64,000 bases of DNA, taken from positions 8,439,753 to 8,503,752 of the forward strand of contig OZ004584.1 in assembly GCA_963924555.1 (NCBI GenBank), written 5' to 3'. Shown piece after piece: positions 1 through 11,441 of this stretch. The DNA comes from Crambe crambe (taxonomy: Eukaryota > Porifera > Demospongiae > Poecilosclerida > Crambeidae). Each line of letters starts with the position of its first letter. Positions within the stretch are counted from its first letter, which is position 1. Below the pieces are notes generated by a model that was not told the origin of the DNA, searched no databases, and worked only from the letters and a program-made list of their open reading frames with translations. The position numbers were made by a program, and so were the translations under genes.

Positions 1-3000
1 TACCTCGTAGTACTTTGGTTGGGAGATGAGGGTGATGGTGTCACGATCAGCTCCAAATCGAAACTGCACTCGGTTCTTCTTGATGCCTTCTTCAATCAAC
101 TTGAGTGAGCTCTGCCCGACTAAGTTGGCAATGGCAGCAGGAAAGACCCCAAGGGGTACAAAACCACATTCGTATCGAATCAAGATAGAGGCAGGAAGGA
201 GTTGGTTGGAATCAATCTTTTGAAAGTCACTCAGTTCTTCACTGCTCACATTCTCAAGGATGCAGGGCATCAGGTAGACCTTTGAACTCTGTGAAGGATC
301 AGACTGGACTATGGGAGCTATGATGTTGAGATGCTCCAGCAGCTTCACCAGTTGGAGTAAGGGAATGTGATCTTTCTTGATGGCCGCCAAAGAATCTTGT
401 AAATTTTTCACTTCAAAGTACTGGAAGTCTTCTTCACGTTCTTCAGGACTTTTTCCTTTTGTCCAGATATGACGATACTTGAAAAGTGCTGCTGCTATGT
501 CTTTGAAGGGGATGAAGTCCAAACGTTCGTCTCTTGTTTCTTGCTCCTTTAAAGCTTCCTTCACATCTTCAAATGAAAACTGTCCAGTTTTCCGGAATTT
601 TTCCCGAGCTGCCCTCTTCACTTTGCCGAATTTGAAAGTGTTGACGATCATGTTGGTCACACTGTCGAATACGATTTGTACGTCACAAATGACAGTGTCT
701 TCAAGCTCAGGAACGTCAGGGAAGTACATCAAGACTCCAGCGTAATGGTGAAGGAACCACAAGGCCACTTTAGTTTCCTTTGGGGACATGCCAAACTGCC
801 AAGCTAGTTCCATGCAGTACTCCAGGCTCAGCATTCTCAGCACTTGTTTGCGAAGACAGAGACTGAATATGAGCCAAGCTGCTGGAATGGGGATCTTCTT
901 GAAGTGGTGCCGAATGTGATCCTGAAGGAATTTGTGAATGGAATCCACCTCTTCCTTACCTCCTGTCTTGTTGTCGACTGCAAGGACCAACTGATCCTTC
1001 TCGGCAAACTCAATGAGACCTTCTTTATAGAAGCTAGTGTTCGTGATGGTACTTTTCAGCTCATCGTCGAATTTCTTGATCTCTTCTTTGCTCACCTTGT
1101 CTTTGTGAGTAGCGACTATGAAAGCTACTGAATTGGATGATGGCTGAACAAACTTGGCTGCTGGATTGAGGTCAGAGATGTCTCCACCTAAAGTGTTATC
1201 AGGACAAGTGCGACAGCAAGCAACGGCAGACAGGGCTTGGAGTATCATCTCCTCCACGGTGTACGTCGATTCCACCGGTATGGTGGACTCACCTGTCGAT
1301 GGATCCAGGTACGATATGCTATAGCGACTCTTGAGATCGTCAATGAGTTTGCAGAAGATCAGGTACAGGGAAGGACCCATTACGAGAGCTGGTAGCATGT
1401 CCATGAACTCTGGCTGGCCTCCAGTGTCTTCCATCTTGACGAGAGCAGTGTATTTGAGTGTATACTTGATCACCTCCCAATCCTTGGAAGCCATTGCCTT
1501 CGTCAACATGTCGTTTATGTCGAATGCAAAGTTGATATCGGCTGGACCGTTATAAGCTGATTCTTCCTGCTGGGGCTCAACCTCTACTGGTAGCCCTGAC
1601 TCCTCTGCATCTTCCATGGGGACATTTGGTTGAATAGAGCCGACACTCGTGCTTGCAGAATTGAACTGAGACTGGGTCTCCGTTGCCTGAGGTGGTGGGC
1701 CCTCTGGCGTGATTAAGAGTGATCTATCCACTGATGGTTCAGACACTACAACGGAGTTCGTTTCATAGAAGAACTGGAGGAGCATGCGTGCTTCGTCTGA
1801 AAGACCTTGGAGAGATGACCAATTCTCTGAAGATATCACAGCTGTACTGCTAGAGAGACTTCTAATGATGACTTGTCTGGATTCGATTGTTCCCGTGCTA
1901 GGCTGCTCTGCCTCTCCAGCTGAGCTGATGTCTGCGATCTCTCCCGTCAGGCGGCGACGCATTGAAGTCTTTCCCAAACGAGGAGCACCAACAAAGAGGA
2001 ACTTGAGGAAATACATGTCTAAAGACCCTCGTGTGGCAAGAATCTGTCGGTAGGCAGCAATGTAACCTCCAGTGGGACCTGACCAATAGAAAATAGTCAT
2101 CATTAATATTAATATGTCCATCACATGGTACAACCTCCTGACCCTTAGCAACCTTGATTGATTCAGAGGAAGTGGGCAGACCACAGTGGTCTATTTTGGA
2201 CATAAATTATCAGCCATGCTCCACTCACCAGAGAGGTAGTCCTCAATCTGCACACTCAGTTCTTTCAGCTCAAGTATTTTCAATATACCAAACAATGACG
2301 TCCAGGTTGGAGGAAGACGACTCTTTCCTGGAGATTGCCATTGGCTGATCACAATTTCAACAGCTTGAGCAGGATCAGACACAAGACGATGTTCCAAAGT
2401 GATCCCAGCAGCTTGTATCAGTTTAGTGTAGACCTTTGCCAGTGACGTGACCACCTGGATTCCTACTCCCTCCAGTCTAGAGAGAGCACTCATGCTGAAT
2501 TGACTCTCGGGGTTGAATGGGGTCACTGGGAATGGGATAAATTACAAAGCAGTTAAATTGGGACCTCCAGAGTATTTAAGAATTGTTGGGATGGACCATT
2601 TTGATTTTGTGATACTATTACATCATCATGACATAATCAATTATTTGGGCAGAATTCAGTAGTCACCTTTCAATGATGCCTTGAACACCCTGTTACTCCA
2701 TTTAGATGCACCCCATCCCCCTAACACCACCAATTCTCCTGTGGGGAGGACAATAGTAGCAGTGTTACGTAACCCTATAGGCAAATTCCCCACATGTAAC
2801 CAGGAGAGGGTGTGGGGTGAGTAGGCACAGATCGTAGAGGAAAGGGTACTAAAAAGATATCCTCCAGTAGATATCAGCTGATTTGCAAATGATGAAGGAG
2901 AGGAAAAGCCGAGATAAATCTGTAACTCACTCCACAAACCACTGGAGTGTGACATTTCTTGAGTATGGTCTTCATTAAGGAGTGACTCCAACTTGCAGTG

Positions 3001-5875
3001 AAATACTGAGAGACCCTGTTCATAGCCACCCATCAAATACAGTCTTCCTTTATGGAGAGTGGATTTCAAACGACTGCATGCTTTAGGTAGAGGTTGAACA
3101 GACGACCACTCATTGTCTTTGAGTATCTCCACTACATTCACATAAAATACTCCACTTGCTGTACCACCTGATACCACCAAACATTCGGGACTTCCAGTGT
3201 TCAATGCTGATGAATAATAACGACTAGTTGGCATTGGTGGCAGTGATAGTTGCCAGTTCATTTCTCCTTTAAGTGTCCATAGTTTATTTGTAGCCATACG
3301 AGTATCAGGTTCCATTCCACCAACAAGCACCACCTGAGAGTGGTAGGTGGTGAGGCCATAATGACAGGTGGGTGTGGTCACTTGTGACCATGAGTTCAAA
3401 TCAGTGGAGGAGATAAACAGTGAGGCATCACTTTCCCATGATGATGTGTACCCTCCTATATATATCTTGTCCTGCAGTAGCACACATTGGGCATCATGCA
3501 TACCCACTGGTAGTGGAGTGCACTCTGCCCAGTCAAGTGAGGCTAGGGGATGGAGGATGTTAACCTGTAGAGGTATAGTAGAGAATAGTTACCTTGCATA
3601 ACAGGGGGTCGTCTTTGACATAATGGAGGGACAGAATAGAGGGCCTGCACATGGAGGTGTGTCACATATAAGGGGCGTGGTTGTCTGCCATCTTAGAGAG
3701 CAGAGAATGTATAGACTCATTGCAGTTTCAGTAACATTATTGGACTTGTCTGTATATTACCAGCACACCACCACCATGTTGGAGGTAGTCTCCTGCCCCT
3801 TCTCCATGAGACTACAGTGGAACCTCCCAATAATGGACACTCCAAATAAAGCACACCTCTCTGTAAAGGACACTTGTTGCTGTCCCACCATAGTACTTTG
3901 TGTATTAAATGACCTCTGAATAAAGGTCACCTCTCTATAAAGGACAATTTCAACTTGTCTGTTATTTGGAGACTCCACTGTATGTTGGAGGTACAAGGTA
4001 GAGGAGAAATTGTACTAGTTTACATGTTAGGAGGTGGTTAAGTGTTTGTTTTCATAATTATTGCAACTAGTTGATTGTAAGAACTTATAATGCTGTTAGT
4101 TATCCTGTTCTTTGCAAGGGAGAAAACAAGTCTATAGCAATAGCAGTGTACTTTCTTCATCATCTTAGATCCACCCCTCTAGTCATAGGTGTAGTGCTGG
4201 GTCAGACAGGTCAGATTGATATAAGCCAACACATCTTTCACATCCTGATGGTCTTGAATGGTCCACTAATGTGGTTTACATTACTTCAGTCCTAGTGAAT
4301 TAGTTTACCGACACCTCCCAGATTCTTCATACCACTCAGGTTACAGGTATCATGGGGGAGAGCCTGACTAGCGAGACTATTTGTCTGACCAATGCACAAA
4401 ATACTGCTATACCTCTGTAGTGTGTGACAGTTTTATGAATGGCACATTAATGTGGAATATGAGAGGAATAAAGGAGGATAGCACAACTGATGGAGAGATA
4501 AGTTCATGGTGGACAACCATGCCATCTTACAAGCAATCATTCAAGCATAGCACTGGCAAGTTGTCAGAAGAAAGAGCAGAGGCTACGGTTTTGATAATGG
4601 CATTACTAGTAATTCCTCTTTGGTGGATCTTTCACAAGAATGGTCGCCATCTATGTGACACGCCCCCTGCTCCTCGTGCAGGTTCTCCATTCTTCATGTA
4701 CTGTGTGTGACACACACCTAAACACTGAGATGGCGAATTTTTAACCCTTGAGACAGACACTGGCACAAGTAGGTGACAGGCTTGGGTAAACTGAGCTTAC
4801 TGAGAGCTTAGTCTTGGGTACGAGGCTAACTGAGAGCTCTGCTAATAAATGAAGTAATGCCTCTTGCTGTTTATATCTGTTGTCAGCTTTAGCAAGGGTC
4901 AAGGGTCACATTCCTTGGATTGTAGTGCCACCAGATCAAACCAGGACTTACTTTATTCTATCTGGACCCCACCCTTTGTCGGCTGTGGATGGACCTTCAG
5001 TTGAAGTCTACCCTTGAAAAAGTGTTAGTGAGAATAGGGAAGTGCTCAGTGTTGTTGAGGAGAGACTTGTGATTGATGTGCATTTGACCAGCATGTGAAG
5101 TTTGTAGTGGTACAAGATGAAGCTGCTACAAATGTTAAAGGAACTGCTACAAACATTCAAGATGGTTTCTCAGAGGATTGAATTTACCAGAAAGCTTGAA
5201 ATTGACAGCCACTTATTATCTCATTGTTGTAGGAGAGTCTATTGTGGACTAGTGAGATATATAATTCATTCTAGTGCAGTCTTGGATCTTGTCAACTAGT
5301 CTGGCCCAGCTTTTCTTTTTTTGGGGGAGGGGGAAGAAAAGTGGTCTGGGAGCTCTAGCATCAACTACTTGTGATGCCCGAGTTTTCTCTCAAATAAACG
5401 TGTGTTGAATAATTTTCCGAAGCCAGTCGGTAGAATTGTGAACACATTGCCCTTGTAAATCGCTGATACAACTTCCAGCTGTTCAGGCTTCAGGCCAGAT
5501 ATTCCTAGCTCTTCAAGCACAGCTCTCAGTGACTTCTCCATAGTTCTGGAATGAGTTGTGAGTGTGTCTCGCCAACATTATACTACTTCACGTGACTGAA
5601 TAGAGCAATCTGATTGGCATGCAACTATAGCTGCGTGCACGGGCATTACAAGTAGTTGATGCTAGAGCCACCAGACCATTTTTCTTCCCCATCCTCCCAA
5701 AAGAAGAAAAGCTGGGCTGGTGACACCAGACTACTTGTCCACCTCCCATCTGCCACTGTTTACCCATCTATGTTCATGCAAGGTGGGATGTAATTTACTG
5801 CCCACACACACATCCAGGAAGTTAAGTTTGGATGGCCTCATCTAGTACAAGTCATACCTTCTCCTGTCCCTCCAT
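1..5875 (-). CDS. G1: Kelch - death-like - Roc/COR GTPase gene (3' end off window)
   Basis: Exons read on the minus strand: first coding exon 5858-5875 (inferred), Kelch 2667-3564, death-like 2229-2525, GTPase 1-2078 running off the left edge. All junctions keep frame (0, 1, 1). The Kelch exon has six strand ends of the IYIGG / VVLVGG type, as expected for a six-bladed propeller. The GTPase exon has a P-loop GAPRLGKT, a G3 motif DTGGQPEF and a G4 motif ATHKDKV, followed by a COR-like region. It belongs to the longer 'type B' GTPase shared with G7, with an insertion of about 60 residues in the COR region; its last 300 bases resemble the other subtype. A role as an intracellular recognition/death-signalling protein is inferred from the domains. 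The 5' end is weak: the promoter block of the sister genes is missing and an extra piece of Kelch sequence lies at 5886-6000. Confidence 0.75.
3565..5298 (-). other. 5' intron of G1
   Basis: This stretch separates the Kelch exon from the presumed first exon. A possible upstream splice donor (TGCAAG/GTAACT on the minus strand, at 3592/3593) is conserved in all units. In G1 about 8 bases are missing just upstream of it relative to the sisters, so it is probably non-coding. The stretch contains one MITE (3813-3982). An open frame of 109 codons at 4381-4710 (+) has no recognisable domain and no conserved counterpart, so I do not call it a gene. Confidence 0.5.
3813..3982. mobile_element. MITE, TACAGTGGA-ended
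   Basis: The ends read TACAGTGGAACCTCC and, inverted, TACAGTGGAGTCTCC, so the terminal inverted repeats are about 25 bases, imperfect, and include a likely TA target duplication. The element is about 170 bp with no coding capacity. Copies lie at the same place in the sister units, so insertion predates the gene duplications. Confidence 0.75.
5299..5730. mobile_element. TIR element carrying a RecQ-like helicase fragment
   Basis: Two inverted arms of about 80-90 bases (5299-5379 and 5635-5728, sharing AGCATCAACTACTTGT and CCCAGCTTTTCTT) flank a spacer. On the minus strand, 5400-5530 reads LGISGLKPEQLEVVSAIYKGN followed by LPTGFGK. These resemble the Q motif and Walker A motif of RecQ-family helicases. 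A 2-base insertion near the initiator ATG at 5541-5543 breaks the frame, and the frame stops soon after the Walker motif. This looks like a non-autonomous element carrying a captured or residual helicase N-terminus. Confidence 0.6.
5858..5875 (-). CDS. G1 first coding exon (short)
   Basis: ATG followed by five codons (MEGQEK) and a GTATG donor, ending in phase 0, which matches the phase-0 start of the Kelch exon. The same 18-nt exon is found upstream of the Kelch exon in G3, G5, G6 and G7. In G1 the conserved sequence upstream of it stops at about 5886, where a Kelch-exon fragment begins. Confidence 0.55.
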
Positions 5876-5885
5876 CAGACTCTCA

Positions 5886-6000
5886 GTAGTGGAGTGCACT
5901 CTGCCCAGTCAAGTAAGGCAAGGGGGTGGAGCCTGTAGAAGTACAGCGAGAATAGTTATCTGGCTGCACACATTCAAAGCAGGGGGTCTTAGACATAAGT
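5886..6000 (-). pseudogene. fragment of a Kelch exon 5' end
   Basis: The minus strand reads SLDWAECTP, like the start of the Kelch exons, followed upstream by sequence like their preceding intron and by the AGGGGGTC motif near 5984. It stops abruptly against the G1 first exon. This is a rearrangement scar that displaced the usual promoter block. Confidence 0.6.
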
Positions 6001-6737
6001 GGAAACTACTTTAATGATCAGGAGATCACAAACGCAAATAGACCTCTAGCTACATTGATCCACGCTATCTGTCCCTAGCTAGTCTCGTCTATATCACATA
6101 CCTCCTCCCGATCTCTACATTCCTCTAGCTCTTCCGCCGATCATGGATCTCTAGCTCTAGCTCGCGCTCTCTTATAGACCGGGCACTCTTTTGACGCATG
6201 CGTAGATAATTAGTTATCGTCTGGTCAGGTAAAGGGTCGTCACTGCATCAACAATTACAAAGACAGTACAACCACGTAACTTGACGCCCACGCACTAGAA
6301 CAGCAGTATAGTACTGCATAGATATAATTACAGTCAGAGAAATCTCCACTGATTGGCTCGCCCGTTTCCAGTCCGGAACTGGACCAGGTGAGCATGTAGT
6401 CTCGCGGGCCAGACCTTCCCGCGAGACTAGTGAGCATGGATGAACCCGCCAGGAATAAACTTGATTCGGATCCAAATATCCTCACAAGTTTTGATGATAA
6501 AAAGATTAGCAGTTTGTTCATTAGTTACTCAGAGCACTAGTAGAGAGAAACATATCTATGGTTATGGCTTACCCATAATAATTATGGCAAATAACGGAAG
6601 CTCCACCCTAATCACACCCCTTCTTTTCTTCTAGGAGGTGTGGCACATGACATTGCTCTACATATTATCCCTTCAGGCAATGGTTCTCTATTAGTGGGTG
6701 TGATATATAATATCACATGACATTGGTTTTCCTTTAG
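6001..6737. other. intergenic spacer with small palindrome
   Basis: No supported gene. At 6397-6429 there is a perfect 12-base palindrome pair (TAGTCTCGCGGG ... CCCGCGAGACTA) with a 9-base loop, typical of fused MITE ends. GC-rich text with GACGCATGCG at about 6192-6201 could be promoter debris. Confidence 0.4.
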
Positions 6738-9221
6738 GATGGTTCTCCTCTGGAAAAGGTGCACCAACACCGACAAATGGGCAGGGCTGACAGTGACCCT
6801 CCTGTTGTCTGTGTTGGCAGGAGTGTTGGGCTCCAGTACACAGTTTGGTTACAACACAGGTGTCATCAGCAACCCAAAACAGGTCAGGCAAAATAAACTC
6901 GCCTTAGACTGTCCTCGGTCTCTTCACATGTTAGTCAAGTCAAGGCTGACTCACTCACTACGGCACACATTATGACACCCTCTCTTTTGTTACCTAGGTG
7001 ATACGAGACTCCTTTGCCGATAACTCCTTTAGTGAGCCAGCAATGACCGTTGCCATGTCGATATATGCCATTGGTGGAATGATAGGAGCTCTTGCAGCTG
7101 GCATAGTAGCAGACTGGATTGGCAGGTCAGGAGAGAGAGAATGGTCATGTGACTGACAACCTGACCACTTCTCAGAATCTATTCAATGTGGGCATTATTA
7201 CCTTGTTCTAATTCTCTACCACTATATATTCTTACCATGGTCTCTATATAGACAGGTTCCATCATGACATACTTTTCTCTCTTTTTTCCTCCTAGAAAGT
7301 ACACAATGCTGTTGAACAACACTGTGATCATTGCTGGGGTCATATTTGAGTCCTTTGCTTTCCATCCAGTCATGTTCATCATTGGACGCATCCTGGTCGG
7401 CATCAACTCAGGTAATGGTTGCTAAGGGTAACAAAAGGGTAGCATTACATTATATGAAGATAGTGTTCCTGAGATATTGTATCCCCTCCAAATCCCCTCC
7501 TCAGGGCACAGTCATCGTTCCTATGTACATCTCAGAGATATCTCCAGTGAATCTGAGAGGATCCATGGGAGTCTGTCATCAAATGGCCGTTGTCTCCACC
7601 ATCCTCTTCTCCCAGATCCTAGGAATAAGAACAGTCAGTAATTAATGCTACCTTTAGGTCATGTGATGGTCATAGCCTCGATGCTACCTCTGTCATGTGA
7701 TATATATAACCTTGTGCTCAGTCTTACGATGCCTTCCCTATGCTAACTCTGTCATGTGGTAGACATGCATATAACTCATGCATGTCATGTGATGTGCCTT
7801 TCATTGTCATGTGGGATCCTTATCATGTGATCACCATGTGACTATTATGTGATTTTGAACCCGTGCAGATTCTTGGCAGACTGGATTCAGAGTTTTATGG
7901 TTGGAGGATTTTGTTTGCCCTAACTCATATTCTCTGCCTTCCAGTTGGCATTGTTACCATGGTTACCACAGAGCCCTAAATATCTGTTCGTCAAATGCAA
8001 AAAAGTAGAAGCAGCTATCCATGGCAAATGCGAAATTGTGATTGGCATAATTCTAGCTCTGAAGCGCTTGTGAGGAAATGCTGATATCAACCAGGAGCTA
8101 CAGCTAATGAGAGTGAGTCTAGTGATCATGTGACCTGCTATTAATGTCACATGACTATAATGATATATAGTACTATGAATTGAAGGAACTTGAGTGTCCA
8201 AGAATGAAGGTCACACTGATTCAGTTTGACAAGATTCCTCACTTGTTTCGAGCTTTGTGCATAAGTATCATGCTGCACTTGTCATAACAGCTGAGTGGCA
8301 TCAATGGAGGATAGTTTATTGTGGTAAGAACGAAAGTCAGTTTAACAAGATTCCTCACTTATTTCGAGCTTTGTGCATAAGTATCATGCTGCACTTGTCA
8401 CAACAGCTGAGTGGCATCAATGGAGGATAGTTTATTGTGGTGGATACCCTTTACCAGATGTTTCTGCATACCCACAGCTCTTGTATTATAGTAATAACAT
8501 CTTCCAAGCAGCTGGTCTGTCTGCTCATGATGCTGCATGGTATAGCAACAGTCGTGTCTGTAGGTGTGGTCCTTGTCATAGTAACATTCATAACAGTAAG
8601 TTTGTTTTTTGTTGTTTTTTTGACCAATCTGACCTTAGACCCCTGCAGGTCATCCTAGTGGAGTTGCTAGGGCAACGCACACTCATCCTGTATAGGAGGC
8701 ATGACCATCTCCCTTACCGTCCTCACCAGTATGTTCTGCTTCCAGGTAAGGTAACCATGGATACAACTAAGTTGAACTAACAGCTAGCCCAATTAACACA
8801 AGACATCTTACCAATCCCCCCAATAAAGGCATGATAGTTTTAAAGTATAAACTTTGAGTTGACACATGGTATGTATTAGCTCTTATTTTCGTTCGTTTAT
8901 TCCTCAGGATGGTCTCTATGGCAACTTGAAAAGTGATGAGGAGGCAGTGTGTCCCGTGACAGTGCCTGCTGTTCTGCTGGTCATGAGCAGTTTAGGAACA
9001 GTCGCTTTCTTTGCACTTGGCCCAGGTAATATGGAATCATCCTTCAGTTTAAACACAGATTTCCTCTTTATTTGTGATTGATTACAGGGGGCATCCCTTG
9101 GTTGATGGTGTCGGAGCTCTTCATGCAAGAGGCACGCCCTATAGCAGTAACCGTAGCAACCATAATGAATTGGATGGCCAATTTTGCTGTGGGATTCTTC
9201 TTTCCTTTCATACTGGTAAAT
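6738..9221 (+). pseudogene. decayed SLC2/GLUT-type sugar transporter
   Basis: Recognisable exons on the plus strand include 6738-6882 (FGYNTGVI, first helix), 6998-7125 (IYAIGGMIGALAAG), 7296-7411 (GRILVGINSG), 7505-7633 (YISEISPVNLRG), 7869-8112 (LPWLPQSPKYLF), a QLSGIN helix 7 region near 8402-8425, TM8-9 at about 8649-8744, 8909-9026 and 9089-9214 (PWLMVSELF, RPIAVTVATIMNW). These are signature motifs of facilitative hexose transporters. Lesions: a one-base shift near 7943, an in-frame TGA at 8072 where CGA is expected (KRL-stop-GNADINQE), a tandem duplication of about 95 bases around the helix 7 exon (8226-8322 and 8343-8441), a shift near 8540 and another near 8683. No last exon is visible. 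Splice sites remain good, so decay is fairly recent. Confidence 0.82.
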
Positions 9222-9289
9222 CATTAATTTAAATTTTCAAAACATTTTGAGCCACTGATCAAATATCAAGAATTACTTGGACCTGATCA

Positions 9290-9356
9290 ATAGTTACCTT
9301 TTAATGATGCCTTGAATGTCCACCAGTTCTCCTGTGGGGAGGACAATAGTAGCAGA
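9290..9356 (-). pseudogene. fragment of a Kelch exon 3' end
   Basis: The sequence matches the 3' end of the Kelch exons (TAGT-ACCTTT-AATGATGCCTTGAA and CCTGTGGGGAGGACAATAGTAGCAG) with internal deletions. It lies immediately after the transporter pseudogene, so the transporter's missing last exon was probably replaced by array DNA. Confidence 0.65.
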
Positions 9357-9417
9357 CCCTCAAATATCTGGATGGTGTCAGTTCTGCATTAATTAAGTGG
9401 GTATGACCTAATAGGAT

Positions 9418-9627
9418 GTGTGCTCCGTGGTCAAACCACACCCACCCTCAAGTGCTGAAATGGACATGATGGTATCATCGGAACATTTCTATCAAGCCGT
9501 CCTAATGTGTGACCTACAGACACAAATCAAGCCACTCAGAATTGAGGAGTCTGGTGATGAGAGTCCCAAGAGAAACCAACCAGTTTATGAAGTGTTCACA
9601 CAAAGTCCACACACCTCTCAAAAGTAA
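9418..9627 (+). other. unrecognised short open frame
   Basis: An open frame of 69 codons ending in TAA, charged and without membrane segments. It follows the decayed transporter and precedes the dynamitin-like fragment on the same strand. It could be a tail exon of either. I recognise no motif and found no second copy. Confidence 0.2.
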
Positions 9628-9684
9628 GCAATTACCTATGGATTATGGGGGTGTGGTTTCCTTTCATGTGATCTAGCTTATAGC

Positions 9685-10133
9685 AGCTCTCAGGTAGTCT
9701 CAGCCCAGCCCCCACCTGGAAAGGAGAGGGGTCTGGTGACTATGGGCATAAATCTTGGTTTTGCTGACTCAGCTGTAGTCCTATCACCATTTCTTTGTGA
9801 ACCAGTATAATACTCAGGGTCCGATATAGTGATGCAGTGGAAAGGCAATGTGACTCATGGCATTATGTATACCCAAAATATGAAAATTCCCTCTAGCTAG
9901 TTTGCCAGTACCATGGATCGAAGCTTACCCTGCTTGTCACTAGCACTGCAACTAGTCCCTAGATCTGCACAAATCAGCTTCCAGTCACCTGCTAGCTAGC
10001 GATCTAGCTTGCAGGGGTGGGGGTGGGGCTCGACATTCGCTGTGCACATAGCTGAGTCAGCAAAACCAAGATTTATGCCCATAGTCACCCTCTCTCCTTT
10101 CCGGGTGGGGGCTGAACCGAGACTACTCTCAGG
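9685..10133. mobile_element. TIR element with ~85-base arms
   Basis: Arm 9685-9774 and arm 10050-10133 are inverted copies (shared text includes GACTATGGGCATAAATCTTG and GGTTTTGCTGACTCAGCT). The 275-base interior has no open frame of note. Confidence 0.75.
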
Positions 10134-10208
10134 AAGCCTTCCCTACTTTATGTACTACTGATTGTGGTGGGTGTGGTTTCCTGTCATGTGATCCTTCTGG
10201 ATGGAAGT

Positions 10209-10318
10209 ATATATAATCAGAGGAGGTCCGACATCCGGGTGTCAATATGCATATCAGCAAAATAGCATCACATGGTGAGTATTGACACCCAGGTGTCGGA
10301 CCTCCTCTGATATATAAT
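10209..10318. mobile_element. short hairpin MITE
   Basis: Inverted arms 10209-10248 and 10279-10318 (AGAGGAGGTCCGACA / TGTCGGACCTCCTCT) flank about 30 bases. The element could form a long RNA hairpin if transcribed. It lies immediately upstream of the first visible exon of the dynamitin-like fragment. Confidence 0.75.
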
Positions 10319-10342
10319 AATTGTGTTGTATATTTTCTTCAG

Positions 10343-11180
10343 TTGAGTGAAGTGGAGAAGAGGTTGGTCCAGTTAGAGTCACTAGTGGGTGATGAGGAAC
10401 AGACAGTGGTAAGTTATCACCTACACATTACATATACAGTCTTCACTTCAGTCACTCAGTAAAGAGAAGACTCTTTCTGTAAGTCACATGATTTTTAATT
10501 GAGATCACATGATCTCAATTCTTTTCACCTTCAATCGGCAGTATTGAACCTCCAGGGTCGAGTGGCTCCTCTGGATCCTGACCACATAACATCCATCAGT
10601 GCCCAACTGCAGGTCAGTCAGTTACAACTTTTCTTATAAATGAGTCCATCCCTGCTAAGTCCAAGGCAGACACACTGGAATCTCCATGTGTTGTATCCTT
10701 CTTTTCCTCTTTCAGGGACTACTGTTTGGAGCAGGTGGAAGCAAAAGAACTGAAGACCCAGAGAAGTCTGCACGAGTAAGCACAAATGTCTCCATGATTC
10801 AGAGAATGATAAGTCCTTTACTTCACTGTCTGTTTTTTGGTTTCTGAAGCACTGGAGACAGTCAGTCGCTTGGCCAGTGTAGCTCCTCTGATTCCAGATC
10901 TTGTGGAACGTCTCCACACCCTGAACGACCTACACAAGAGGGCTGCCCAGTTTGCTGGGTCAGTGGCATACATCTCTGACAGTCAAGACCAACTCTCCAA
11001 GTAAACCACCAAGTTACAATCTCTACTCAGTCAGGTCTGTTAGGGTGTGTTAACTAAGCAAATAATATTTCCTGCCCATCCCATCAGGTACAACTGTCAC
11101 TTCAAAAGAACATGTCCACACTTCATTCCGAGTTTGCAAATCTTGGATCCAGAATAGAATCATTACAGACCAAATCTTAA
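10343..11180 (+). pseudogene. dynamitin (DCTN2)-like 3' fragment
   Basis: Exons 10343-10408, 10542-10612, 10716-10775, 10850-11034 and 11088-11180. They spell a coiled-coil protein with SEVEKRLVQLES, LASVAPLIPDLVERLHTLNDL and ENMS-like NMSTLHSEFANLGSRIESL, in the order of the C-terminal half of the dynactin p50 subunit. Dynamitin links dynactin to cargo and forms the shoulder of the complex. Signs of decay: a TAA at 11002-11004 in the middle of the fourth exon, and a phase mismatch between the first two exons. The N-terminal half is not visible upstream. The call rests on memory of the family pattern. Confidence 0.6.
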
Positions 11181-11441
11181 TTTAATTATAATGTACTATA
11201 CAAACTCATTGGGAATGAAATAATGTGATTGATTTGTCCATCCAATGAGCATTACTATGTGCATAAAGACTGCTCATTCTGTTGTGACTGCTAAAGTAGA
11301 CTACATGAACAGTTTTGCCCTCCACAATCAGTGCTAGGGGAACAGTGGGTGTGGCTAGAGGTAGAAGCCTCATTCATACTTGGAGACGTGCTGGCAACAT
11401 CTGTAGAAGATGATCACCACTAGATACATGCAATATCAAGG
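11181..11441. other. spacer with degraded Ser/Thr cassette
   Basis: The AT-rich tail after the dynamitin-like fragment is followed at 11325-11415 by a shortened, internally deleted copy of the 135-bp Ser/Thr-rich cassette exon that follows the death-domain exons elsewhere. No intact gene. Confidence 0.5.

Noticed and set aside
4381..4710. 109-codon plus-strand open frame with a hydrophobic stretch
   Set aside because: No conserved counterpart in sister introns, no splice or domain support.
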